Shown here: one piece after another, positions 9,184-17,070 of the stretch | How the letters are laid out: each line of letters opens with the position of its first letter | Numbering within the stretch: the first letter of the stretch is position 1 | NCBI RefSeq assembly: GCF_900890425.1 | Contig: NZ_CAAHFG010000001.1 | Location: 2,914,001 to 2,978,000, forward strand | Origin: Pontiella desulfatans | GTDB taxonomy: Bacteria; Verrucomicrobiota; Kiritimatiellia; Kiritimatiellales; Pontiellaceae | Length of the DNA stretch: 64,000 bases | Direction: 5' to 3' | Made by a program: the position numbers and the translations under genes | The notes under the pieces: generated by a model | What the model saw: the letters and a program-made list of their open reading frames with translations, nothing else | Told to the model about the DNA's origin: nothing | Databases searched by the model: none

Positions 9184-10773
9184 CTATTTCTGGGTCACGA
9201 CCTTCCAGTCGTCGCTCCGGAAAGGTGCCAGCGGGAGCCCGGCACCGTTAAACAGGGTCACATCCGTCGGATTGATCCAGTTGGACCACAGATAACGCAC
9301 CGCGACGGGTTCTTTTACCTCCGGGCTGCTGATGACCAGCTTCCCTTTTTTCAGTTCCGCCGTTGCGCTTACAAACAGCTCGTCCGATCCGGCAATGCTG
9401 AATCCACGTATCGCATCGCCCTTTTGCTTCAATCCTTTCGTGTCTTTCAGCGAAACAATTGCTTTACCTGCCGCGAACTCGACCGACTCAAATGAAGGCC
9501 CGGCAAACTGGATATTATCGCCATAGACCGCTCCGCGTGCATAACGCGCGATTCGTTCACCGACCGGGCGCTTGTTGCGCGGATGAATATCCTTCTCGTC
9601 GCCCAGTTCCGGAATCGGAATGGTTCCAACGTTCGCATCGCCGGCGGCCACAGTCACCTGCGAGTCGCGCACAACCGCCCAGATGGGATGCTCCGCGCCG
9701 CCGCACCCGAAGCCCGGCAGCTGCACCACCAGAAATGGCAGGGACGGATCTTCAAAATCCCTCCGCCAGTTACCAATCAGCGTTTTGAGCACGAAGCGAT
9801 AGTCATAAGCCCGCCACATGTTGGATTCGCCCTGATACCACAACACGCCGCGAACCGAATACGGCAGGATCGGTGCGATCATTGTTCCATACAGCCCGCC
9901 TGCCCGGTGCGCGTGATAAGGCCCCATCGGTTCGACCGGCTTCTCCGGGCTCTTTTTATGCACAAACGCCTTCCAGTCCTCTTTGTACTGAATATAGGCC
10001 GCCTTATATTCATCAAAACCGGCATACTTCTCCTGATACGCTGCATCACACCAGGCGGCATACTCGGTGAACGGCTTGCAGCCGGCCGCAAAATCCGAAT
10101 CCATCCAGGCCTCCGCCGGGGTTCCGCCGCGGGCCGACATAATCAGCCCGACCGGCACATCCTTAAACCGTTCTTTGAGTGCGCGTCCGAAATACCACGT
10201 CACCGCGGAAAAGGCAGTTGAGCTTTCCTTCGTACATTTCTGCCATCCTTTAATCGGAAGATCTGCATCCAGCTCATTCACGATTTCCGACATGGCAAAC
10301 AGATGCAGTCCGTCAATCTCCGCCCCACCGGATTCAAAGAGCTCCGCCGCGCCGTCGGTGTTCCACAACGCCCAACGCATGTTGGACTGCCCACCCGCGA
10401 ACCAGACTTCGCCAACGAGGACGTCGGCGAATGAAACCTGAGACTTGAAACCTGAAACTTGAAGCTTCCGAGGTTTGGAAGAGGCGGGCATAGGATCAAG
10501 TGTTATCTTCCACTTGCCAGTGGCACTCGCCACTCCAGACTTCGTCTGGTCGGCAAATTGAACCGTTACCTTTTCGCCCGACTCAGCTGTACCCCAAACA
10601 ATGATCGGCTTATCACGCTGCAGTACCATGTTGTCGGTAAAGAGCGAACCAGTAGACAACTCAGCAAAAGTGCCCAGCGCGCATAGATTCAGAATGTAGA
10701 GCAAGCGTCCCGCTTGCTTAAACGAGCGGGACGCTCGTTCTACTTTTTCTGCAACAATCTCCCTGATCATCAT
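9184..10773 (-). CDS. Sialate-O-acetylesterase-like carbohydrate esterase (SASA family)
   Basis: SGNH-type secreted acetylesterase of 529 residues, likely removing O-acetyl groups from the glycan so that sulfatases and glycosidases can act. Motifs: GGQSNM with nucleophile Ser130, ARGGTPAEAWMDSDF, LWYQGESNM, and DIHPRNKRPVGERIARYA carrying the Asp/His pair. The beta-sandwich N-domain begins at LFTDNMVLQRDKPIIVWG. Three short repeat elements lie in frame in the first 115 codons. Codons 11-26 are a 48-bp near-palindrome just before the signal-peptide core (peptide VERASRSFKQAGRLLY), codons 76-86 are a double hairpin (QTKSGVASAT), and codons 103-113 are a direct repeat (KLQVSGFKSQV). All keep the frame open. 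The start overlaps the stop of the upstream GH5-like gene (ATGA). The family call is firm; the acyl substrate is unknown. Confidence 0.92.
   Translation of the reverse strand: MMIREIVAEKVERASRSFKQAGRLLYILNLCALGTFAELSTGSLFTDNMVLQRDKPIIVWGTAESGEKVTVQFADQTKSGVASATGKWKITLDPMPASSKPRKLQVSGFKSQVSFADVLVGEVWFAGGQSNMRWALWNTDGAAELFESGGAEIDGLHLFAMSEIVNELDADLPIKGWQKCTKESSTAFSAVTWYFGRALKERFKDVPVGLIMSARGGTPAEAWMDSDFAAGCKPFTEYAAWCDAAYQEKYAGFDEYKAAYIQYKEDWKAFVHKKSPEKPVEPMGPYHAHRAGGLYGTMIAPILPYSVRGVLWYQGESNMWRAYDYRFVLKTLIGNWRRDFEDPSLPFLVVQLPGFGCGGAEHPIWAVVRDSQVTVAAGDANVGTIPIPELGDEKDIHPRNKRPVGERIARYARGAVYGDNIQFAGPSFESVEFAAGKAIVSLKDTKGLKQKGDAIRGFSIAGSDELFVSATAELKKGKLVISSPEVKEPVAVRYLWSNWINPTDVTLFNGAGLPLAPFRSDDWKVVTQK
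10433..10468. repeat. In-frame tandem repeat inside the esterase gene
   Basis: Units of about 14 bp built on GAAACCTGA/GACTTGAAACCTG are repeated roughly 2.5 times with small differences. On the coding strand they read KLQVSGFKSQVS, between the N-domain and the conserved FADVLVGEVW block. The low-complexity repeat and its position between conserved blocks suggest an inserted element kept in frame. Confidence 0.7.
10519..10549. repeat. Double hairpin repeat inside the esterase gene
   Basis: Two adjacent perfect hairpins: AGTGGC-ACTC-GCCACT (10519-10534) and CCAGAC-TTC-GTCTGG (10535-10549). On the coding strand they encode residues 75-85 (DQTKSGVASAT), inside a loop of the N-terminal beta-sandwich. 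The paired palindromes resemble a mobile palindromic element tolerated as protein. Confidence 0.7.
10696..10743. repeat. 48-bp near-palindrome in the 5' end of the esterase gene
   Basis: The left half GTAGAGCAAGCGTCCCGCTT and the right half AGCGGGACGCTCGTTCTAC are reverse complements with few mismatches. The element is exactly 16 codons and encodes residues 11-26 (VERASRSFKQAGRLLY), just ahead of the signal-peptide hydrophobic core. Length and frame allow clean read-through. Confidence 0.8.
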
Positions 10774-12038
10774 TCAAACGTTCCCATTTTGCTGAAGAAC
10801 AGTTCCCAATCGTCGGTCGCATGCCAGAGCCGTTTCTGCTCCAGGCAGTCGTAGGTCCAGTAGAGCATACCGTTCACGTTCGCCTGCAGTGCGAGATCGC
10901 GAACAATGACCATATTATCGACGGCCTCCTCGAACGTTTTTTCAACGTGATCAAACGCGCCGAATTCGCCCATGATCAGCGGTTTCTTCATTCGAATGTT
11001 CTTCATCTCCCTGTCGAACAGGCCGGTTGATGCCAGATTATTTTCAAAGGCCCGCTCAACGGATTCCTTTGTATTGCCTCGATAAAAGTGGACATCGAGA
11101 AAATCCAGCGGACCGTCACCGAGCGCCGTCAGCGTGGGCGGATAGCGCTCATCCTTGAACCGGCCGGGCCACAGACCGGCGTCTGTTTCGTAATCCTTAC
11201 CGACCGCCCGCGGAACAAAAACCCCCTCGGCCACCAGCATGTCGGGATCGATGGCTTTAACAGCCCGAACCATACACTGATGATAAAAGCGGTAGCCGTC
11301 ATCCATCAGTGCCTGCCGCTCCTTCGTATCTGAAAGATCGTAGTGCTTTCCGTTGGCCGCCTTAAACTCCCCTTCCGTTTCCGAAAAAGGCCAGGCATCG
11401 GCCTTTAGATAGGCTTCGTTCTGGCACTGCAACCCCAGCAGTGTCGGCAACAGGGCCGGTTCTTTTTCTTTCACATACGCCAGGAAGGAGGTGATGAACT
11501 CGATGCGCGCCTTGATGCCCTCCTGGGTGAGGATCATGACGTTCTTGTTGTTTCCGGTCTTCCTGAACCGATCATAGTAATAGGCATTCCGCGGCAGCTC
11601 GCCGTCGCCGAAGGTGGGGAAGACGCGGATCCCGTGACGCGTCGCCCGCCGCAGGAAATCGAGCACGTTATCCATGTAGGGTTCATAGTTTCCCTGCGTC
11701 GTGTCGTAGTTTCCGCCGATGCCGGGGTTGGCCTTGCTGCGGCCGATGATGAACACCCGCACGGTGTTGTAGCCGTGTTTTTCCAGGGTTTGGAACATGG
11801 CCTCGGCACGCTCCGGTTCATAGTGCGCTTCGGTGCTGTCGGTGGCGGCATCAAAGGTCGAATGCCCCTGTTCCAGACGAACATAATTAAAGCCCTTCAC
11901 AAAGAAGGGCTTCCCGGAATCCTTCAGAACAAATTCCGCCCCATTGATCCCCGGATTAACCGCAATCCGTTCGAGCGGTTTCATCTCAGCTCTCGCAATC
12001 AGCGCACTCATCGTCAAAACTCCTATCAATACGTTCAT
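10770..12038 (-). CDS. GH5-like (clan GH-A) endo-glycosidase
   Basis: Secreted TIM-barrel hydrolase resembling GH5 mannanase/cellulase-type enzymes. The ATG at 12038 is chosen because it is followed by a signal peptide (MNVLIGVLTMSALIARA); the frame stays open to 12119, but that extension is made of repeat-like sequence. Blocks: PFFVKGFNYVRL, TVRVFIIGR, IRVFPTFGDGELPRN, LGLQCQNEAYL with likely acid/base Glu208, and KKPLIMGEFGAFD with likely nucleophile Glu358 (numbered from 12038). It ends WTYDCLEQKRLWHATDDWELF. It is clearly paralogous to the 25226-26542 gene and to the headless copy at 24395. The stop overlaps the downstream esterase start by 4 bp. Substrate is unknown; an internal linkage in the glycan backbone is likely by family. 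Confidence 0.88.
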   Translation of the reverse strand: MNVLIGVLTMSALIARAEMKPLERIAVNPGINGAEFVLKDSGKPFFVKGFNYVRLEQGHSTFDAATDSTEAHYEPERAEAMFQTLEKHGYNTVRVFIIGRSKANPGIGGNYDTTQGNYEPYMDNVLDFLRRATRHGIRVFPTFGDGELPRNAYYYDRFRKTGNNKNVMILTQEGIKARIEFITSFLAYVKEKEPALLPTLLGLQCQNEAYLKADAWPFSETEGEFKAANGKHYDLSDTKERQALMDDGYRFYHQCMVRAVKAIDPDMLVAEGVFVPRAVGKDYETDAGLWPGRFKDERYPPTLTALGDGPLDFLDVHFYRGNTKESVERAFENNLASTGLFDREMKNIRMKKPLIMGEFGAFDHVEKTFEEAVDNMVIVRDLALQANVNGMLYWTYDCLEQKRLWHATDDWELFFSKMGTFE

Positions 12039-12054
12039 CACGCGGCCTTTGGTT

Positions 12055-12106
12055 GTCTGGCTGTCGCACAGACTCGCTTCGCGTCGCAAAGAGCCACGTC
12101 CTACAC
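12055..12106. repeat. Dispersed-repeat-like sequence upstream of the GH5-like gene
   Basis: The stretch around CTCGCTTCGCGTCGCAAAG followed by GCCACGTCCTACA is rich in short inverted parts (TTCGCG/CGCGAA type) and looks like an extragenic repeat. It lies in the optional N-terminal extension of the GH5-like gene, which argues for the inner start codon at 12038. Confidence 0.45.
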
Positions 12107-12166
12107 TTATCGAAACCATTAAATTACTACCCCATAGTTAAAATATCGCGATTGTCCGGATTTTCT

Positions 12167-12211
12167 GGAGGGACAGTGTCCCCGCTGTCCGGACGCCGTC
12201 CCCGGCGTCCC
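12167..12211. repeat. Double-palindrome intergenic repeat
   Basis: Two consecutive hairpin units, GGACAGTGTCCCCGCTGTCC and GGACGCCGTCCCCGGCGTCC, lie between the 12244 sulfatase stop and the GH5-like gene. The 123-bp gap holds no gene. The structure is typical of REP-like extragenic palindromes and could also stabilise the 3' end of the upstream message. Confidence 0.7.
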
Positions 12212-12243
12212 TATATGTAAAGTTCCCACGTTTAGCCGCCTCA

Positions 12244-13692
12244 TCATTCGTCTTTCTGCGGCGGTTCATATTTATAGGGCGGCTCGCTGTACTCGTACTG
12301 CTCCATCGCGTTGGCCAGCAGTTGCTGCATTTTTTTCAGCTGCGCGGCGGCTTCAGGCGAGTGGATTAGATTTTTCAGTTCGTTCGGGTCCTTGCCGAGG
12401 CGGTAGAGCTCGTCAACGTTGCCCTCGGCGGCACTCTCATACGGAAGATGAATATATTTCCATTCCGGTGTGCGGATCGAAAGCGTCGTCGGAATGGCCG
12501 GCGCATATTTTTCCTGGAAATAGACATAGAAGAACGGATCGGTACGGCCTTCCGCCTTGCCTTCCATCACGGGAACAAACGATTCGCCCTGCATCGTTTT
12601 CGGAGTCTGTGCTCCAGCCAGTTCGAGGATGGTCGGACCGATATCAATATTGGCGACCATGCCATCGATCGACTTTCCGGCTTTCAGCTTCGCGGGATAG
12701 CGCATGGCGAACGGAACACGAATGGATTCTTCATAAGCCAGGCGCTTATCGCCGCGGCGATGCTCGCCATAAAACCAGCCGTTATCCGCCATGAAAATGA
12801 TGACCGTATTATCCAGCCGCCCTTGCTTTTCGAGCAGATCCATCACCCGGCCGACGCCTTCATCCACGGCCAGCATACAGCGGAGCATATCCAACCACTG
12901 TGCGGGTGGAGCCCATTTTTGGGGCGACAGTTTTGCCGGCACCTCTAACCCTTCGCTGGCGACCCATTTTTTATAATGCGGGCCGAAGATTTTTTCGCGG
13001 CGCATCCACGTCGGCTTTTCTGAAAAATCAAGCGACCAGCTTTCCGGCTCTTTGATTTTCGCATCCGGAAACGCATCTTTGTGCCGCTCGGCCGGTGTAA
13101 ACTTGGCGTGACACGCCTTGTGCCAAAGCAGCACACAGAATGGATCATTTTTGTTTTCGGAAATAAAATCGACCGCCTTATCCGTAAGGATATCGGTAAT
13201 ATATCCTTCCTGCTTCACGAAGTCGCCGTTGATATTCAGTTCCGGATTATTGTAAACGCCCTGCCCCTTGAAACTAAGCCAGTAATCAAACCCCGGACGC
13301 GGGCGGGCGTGGTGCGCCATATGCCACTTGCCGATCAATGCAGTTTTATAACCGATCTTCTGCAGGGTCTGCGGGAACTGTTCGAGATGCGGCTCGGGGT
13401 CTTGAATCTCGTTATAACGCACGCCGTGAATGTGCGAATAGGTTCCGGTGAGAATCGACGCCCGGCTCGGCGAACAGAGCGACGTCGTCACAAACATATT
13501 ATTGAATACCGCGCCTTCATCAGCCAACCGCTGAAGATTCGGCGTCTCCAGGAAATCAAAGCGATTATGGAAAATGGCGTCCGGCGCCATATCATCAACC
13601 ATCACAAACAAAAAGTTCGGCTTCTCTTTCGCCGCCGAAACCGCGCCTGCAAACACCAGCAACAAAACTACTGCTTTACTCAACCTATTCAT
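12244..13692 (-). CDS. Sulfatase (type I)
   Basis: Secreted sulfatase of 482 residues with a clear signal peptide (VVLLLVFAGAVSA). Metal-site Asp pair D33-D34 in FVMVDDMAPD, maturation motif C73-S-P-S-R, then IGKWHMAHHARPRPGFDYW, LWHKACHAKFTP, FMADNGWFYGEHR and PFAMRYPAKL. The order matches heparan/N-sulfoglucosamine-type and related arylsulfatases. The C-terminal region has the usual YRLGKDPNELKNL block and ends in a short Pro/Lys tail. The gene is flanked on both sides by intergenic repeats, so it may be its own transcript within the array. Substrate position is unknown. Confidence 0.95.
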   Translation of the reverse strand: MNRLSKAVVLLLVFAGAVSAAKEKPNFLFVMVDDMAPDAIFHNRFDFLETPNLQRLADEGAVFNNMFVTTSLCSPSRASILTGTYSHIHGVRYNEIQDPEPHLEQFPQTLQKIGYKTALIGKWHMAHHARPRPGFDYWLSFKGQGVYNNPELNINGDFVKQEGYITDILTDKAVDFISENKNDPFCVLLWHKACHAKFTPAERHKDAFPDAKIKEPESWSLDFSEKPTWMRREKIFGPHYKKWVASEGLEVPAKLSPQKWAPPAQWLDMLRCMLAVDEGVGRVMDLLEKQGRLDNTVIIFMADNGWFYGEHRRGDKRLAYEESIRVPFAMRYPAKLKAGKSIDGMVANIDIGPTILELAGAQTPKTMQGESFVPVMEGKAEGRTDPFFYVYFQEKYAPAIPTTLSIRTPEWKYIHLPYESAAEGNVDELYRLGKDPNELKNLIHSPEAAAQLKKMQQLLANAMEQYEYSEPPYKYEPPQKDE

Positions 13693-13712
13693 ACTTCACC
13701 TTTTCAACTGTA

Positions 13713-13783
13713 TTTTTTGATCACGAATTTCACGAATCGCACGAATCCAGATCTATTCGCGTGATTAGCGTGCTTGGTGATCA
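13713..13783. repeat. Dispersed A/T-rich repeat bounded by TGATCA
   Basis: The 71-bp segment begins TTTTTTGATCACGAATTTCA and ends GTGCTTGGTGATCA. It contains repeated ACGAATYNCACGAAT-like units and fills nearly the whole gap between two sulfatase genes. Its right TGATCA supplies the TGA stop of the chimeric sulfatase, so the repeat may have set that gene's end. Confidence 0.7.
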
Positions 13784-15673
13784 ATAACTCTGCGGAATCT
13801 TGTTCTTTCTGATCTCCGCGGTTCGTTGCTTCATAAATTTCTGCGCCTGGGTCGCAACCGGCCTGATCGCGATCCGCTCATCTTCAAGCTGATCCAGCGC
13901 CTTGCGCATCCGTTCGAGCTGCGGTTTATATTCCGGATCGTAGGCAAAATTACGCCCTTCATTCGGATCGCGCTCCAGATCGAACAACTGCTCGACCCCG
14001 GTTGCGTGCGTCTTCGCGCAGGGGGGCACACCCGTTATTTCATCGTTCTCGATATATTCGCGTACATACTTGATCGTACCGTCGCTCACCATGTGCATAT
14101 AGTTGCTGTTTTCCGCATACACAAACTCGCGCCAGTCGGCTTCCCGGCCTTCCACCAGCGGACGAACGCTCAGTCCGTGCGGAAGTGCCGCGCTGTCCGC
14201 CTGCGCGTAGTCGCACAGCGTCCGCCCAAGATCAACGCCGGACACCAGATGCTGATCATCCCGAATACCTTTGCGGACCTTCAGCTTTCCTAGCGCTGAA
14301 ACAATAAACGGCACGCGGCATACCTCGTCATAAAACGTCGACTTGGCCACCGTCCGGTGACGACTGATTCCCTCCCCGTGGTCAGACGAAAAGATGATCA
14401 ATGTGTTGTCCTTAAAGTCCGACTGCTCCAGCGCGTCGAGCAACACATCCACCTGACGATCCACCATCTCGGTGAAACGGTGATAGTTATAGCGGTGCAT
14501 CCGCCACAGATCATCGCCCCAATCATTGAACGAAGCCTTCTTTTTCTTCGCTGATCCGCGCTTGCAGGCCACCAGGATTCCCGGCTCGCGGGGATCATAT
14601 TCATGCGCCTCCGGCAGCGGTGGAATTTCGCCCTCCTCCAGCACGCCGTCCGCAACATACGGCGGAATCTTGATGCCATCGACCTTGGTCGAGCGCTCGG
14701 CATCGTAGCTGGGTGTAATGCATATATCGTGCGGATTCAGGTAGCCCAGACTCAGGAAAAACGGTTTGGAGCCATCATAGTGGTCCAGAAAAGAAACAGC
14801 ACTGCGGGTCACTTCCGTATCGGTCATCTCCCCCCACCAGCTGCCCTCGTGCAACACATGAAAAAGGTCGCGCACTTTTTTACCGGGCACATGCCACTTG
14901 CCGCTGAAATAGGTGTTGTAGCCCGCCTGCTGCAGCAGCCGTCCGGAACCGTCAACCCAGTAATACGAAGGAATAATGCCCGGCCCTTTATGCGTGTAGC
15001 CGTGCAGCATTACCTTGCGACCGCCGAAATCCGCCTCAAAATCTTCGAGAAATGCAATCGAGTGCCCGGATGAAAAACGCTCGAGATCTTCAAAGTAAGA
15101 AAAGGAAATGCGCCGGTCACGCGGCATGGTTTGCACAGCGGCCAGCAGACTCCAGTTGCAGGCAACCGGCCCGGCCTCCGCCTGCCGGTATAGATACGAA
15201 CTCCCGGATGCACCCTTCTTATAAATCCGGCCCTGGTTCAGCGACCCTTTCTGAAAGTAGGTCCGGTACGGCGCAGCCGGCGCGCTCTGCACATTGCGCG
15301 TTTCCGCTTCAATCTTCCAGTGCGACGAATCCTTCAACGAAAAAAGTTCATCCCGGTTGCAGTCAAATGCCGTCGTCAAAAACTCACGCTCCCTCGGAAA
15401 ATTCTGCCCCATCTGCCGCACGCTGTTCACCGTCAACCGAACCGAATTGCCGGCAAACGTTGCGCCCAGCCGCAGCGATCCGTAAATATATTTGTTCGGC
15501 TCCGTAAAATCCTGCGGTCCGGAATACACCAGGTCATACGAATTTTCCCAGTCCGACGACGGATCAAACGCCCCCGTCGGCAGCGTACTCTCCGCCGCCG
15601 AAAAGCCCTTCGGAAAAATCGTCTTCCGAAGCATCACATTATCGTCAAACGACCAGTGGTAATTCTCGCTCAT
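13781..15673 (-). CDS. Chimera: unassigned N-domain fused to a headless sulfatase
   Basis: A 630-residue protein with two parts. Residues 1 to about 245 are not sulfatase; they align in order with the 17070-18014 protein (for example HGYTHKGPGIIPSYYWVDGSG against EGWVLTGRGIHPTWFWKEKGG). From residue 246 (LLQQAGYNTYFSGKWHVPG) the protein is a sulfatase closely matching the 15670-17070 neighbour: SLGYLNPHDICI, FSSDHGEGISRHR, STFYDEVCRVPFIVS. The first roughly 115 sulfatase residues, with the metal-binding Asp pair and the C-x-P-x-R motif, are missing. The join falls in CGG CTG CTG CAG CAG, a likely microhomology point. There is no signal peptide. The start overlaps the Tat sulfatase stop (ATGA). 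Interpretation: a tandem copy of the two-gene module collapsed by an in-frame deletion. It cannot be a normal sulfatase. Confidence 0.88.
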   Translation of the reverse strand: MSENYHWSFDDNVMLRKTIFPKGFSAAESTLPTGAFDPSSDWENSYDLVYSGPQDFTEPNKYIYGSLRLGATFAGNSVRLTVNSVRQMGQNFPREREFLTTAFDCNRDELFSLKDSSHWKIEAETRNVQSAPAAPYRTYFQKGSLNQGRIYKKGASGSSYLYRQAEAGPVACNWSLLAAVQTMPRDRRISFSYFEDLERFSSGHSIAFLEDFEADFGGRKVMLHGYTHKGPGIIPSYYWVDGSGRLLQQAGYNTYFSGKWHVPGKKVRDLFHVLHEGSWWGEMTDTEVTRSAVSFLDHYDGSKPFFLSLGYLNPHDICITPSYDAERSTKVDGIKIPPYVADGVLEEGEIPPLPEAHEYDPREPGILVACKRGSAKKKKASFNDWGDDLWRMHRYNYHRFTEMVDRQVDVLLDALEQSDFKDNTLIIFSSDHGEGISRHRTVAKSTFYDEVCRVPFIVSALGKLKVRKGIRDDQHLVSGVDLGRTLCDYAQADSAALPHGLSVRPLVEGREADWREFVYAENSNYMHMVSDGTIKYVREYIENDEITGVPPCAKTHATGVEQLFDLERDPNEGRNFAYDPEYKPQLERMRKALDQLEDERIAIRPVATQAQKFMKQRTAEIRKNKIPQSY

Positions 15674-17070
15674 GCGGAAGCCTTAATCTTTTGCAAATTT
15701 TCCCGCCACCCGCTTTCAGGCGGCGTGAGGTTATCCAGCGAGGCTTCGTGCTGTTGCTGGAGTTTTCGATGCGCCTTCAGCACCTCCTGATGGGCCGCGG
15801 ATGAGGCGAGGTTTTGGGTTTCCCACGGATCGGACTTCATATCAAAAAGCATTTCCACCGGGTCGCCCTCATAGGTGATGTATTTATACTGCTTCGTACG
15901 GATCATCCGACCGTCTACGCTCACCTGTGCCGCGGCATATTCAGGACGCTCCGACGGCCGGCCCTGGAGCACCTTTTTCAGGGAAGAGCCCGAAAGACGA
16001 CAGGATGGCTCAAGCCCCGCAAAATCCATCACAGTCGGAAAGAGATCCACGCCGGATGCAAAACAGTCCGTATTAAAAACATCCTTTTTTATTCCGGGAC
16101 CGGAAAAGATGAGCGGAACCCGCACGACTTCATCATAGAGCGTGTTTTTCAACGCGAGTTTATGCCGGCCGAACCCGTCACCATGATCCGCCGAAAAAAC
16201 AACCACCGTATTGTCGGCATGCGGGGAATTACGCAGTGCCCGCAACATTACCCCTACGGCCTCATCCACCATTTCCACATAGCGGTAATAGGCATAGATA
16301 TAGTAGCGCCACTGCAGCTCGCTCCACTCGTCCATTTTCTGGATTTTCTTCCGGTTGAATATCACCACGTTCTGCGGCTCTTTTTCATCAAAATGAAAGT
16401 TCGGAGGAAGCGGCGGAAGTTCTTCCTCCGGCACATTTTCAGGAAGCAGATCCGACGCCGGCTCATTAAGCCTTCGCCAGTAGCAGATGTCATGCGGATT
16501 CAACAGGCCCGCCACACAGAAAAACGGCTTGTCGCCCTTATGGTTCGAGATAAAACCGGCGACGGACCGTGCAGTGATCGCATCCTGGTGTTCGCCCATC
16601 AGCTGGTCGTCGTGGGTCAAGTCAAACATCTGATGCACGTCCCGTCCGGGTACATGCCATTTACCGAAGTGCGCCGTATAATAGCCGCCCTTTTGAAGCT
16701 CCTGACTCAGCAACGGCAACCCTTCCACCATGGGCATGCCGTTGAGTACCACCCGGTTTTCGCTCGTGTACCGCCCCGAAAACCAGGCGGCCCGGCCCGG
16801 ACAGCAAACGGGATCCGCGCTGTAGGACTGCTCAATCGCAAAGCCATTCTCCTTAATGGAATCCATCCAGGGCGTCGAGACCTCCATTGATCCATAGCAG
16901 GAAAGCGCCTGGGCGGACAGCTGGTCCACATTGATGAAGAGTACATTGGGTTTCGTGTTTTGTTTTCCCGGCGAGGCCGCTATGGAACGACCTGCCGAAA
17001 GAGCCGCCGCTCCGGCAGCATAGAGCCCGATAAAATTTCGACGATTTAAAGCACTGGGAGCCTGTTTCAT
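15670..17070 (-). CDS. Sulfatase with Tat signal
   Basis: Type I sulfatase of 466 residues. The N-terminus reads LNRRNFIGLYAAGAAALSAG, a twin-arginine export signal; the other sulfatases whose N-terminus is visible here carry Sec-type signals or none. Metal-site region VLFINVDQLSAQ near residue 48, maturation motif C89-C-P-G-R within DPVCCPGRAAWFSG, then HFGKWHVPGRD, VAGLLNPHDICYW and FSADHGDGFGRHKLALKNTLYDEV. The shorter C-terminus ends near LTPPESGW. It overlaps both neighbours: TAATG with the upstream 314-residue gene and ATGA with the chimera, so the three are translated together. A folded, cofactor-loaded or pre-matured enzyme may explain Tat use, but this is inference. Confidence 0.95.
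   Translation of the reverse strand: MKQAPSALNRRNFIGLYAAGAAALSAGRSIAASPGKQNTKPNVLFINVDQLSAQALSCYGSMEVSTPWMDSIKENGFAIEQSYSADPVCCPGRAAWFSGRYTSENRVVLNGMPMVEGLPLLSQELQKGGYYTAHFGKWHVPGRDVHQMFDLTHDDQLMGEHQDAITARSVAGFISNHKGDKPFFCVAGLLNPHDICYWRRLNEPASDLLPENVPEEELPPLPPNFHFDEKEPQNVVIFNRKKIQKMDEWSELQWRYYIYAYYRYVEMVDEAVGVMLRALRNSPHADNTVVVFSADHGDGFGRHKLALKNTLYDEVVRVPLIFSGPGIKKDVFNTDCFASGVDLFPTVMDFAGLEPSCRLSGSSLKKVLQGRPSERPEYAAAQVSVDGRMIRTKQYKYITYEGDPVEMLFDMKSDPWETQNLASSAAHQEVLKAHRKLQQQHEASLDNLTPPESGWRENLQKIKASA

Noticed and set aside
16799-16806. C-C-P-G-R in the Tat sulfatase as an abnormal motif
   Set aside because: It still fits C-x-P-x-R with Cys89 as the catalytic residue.
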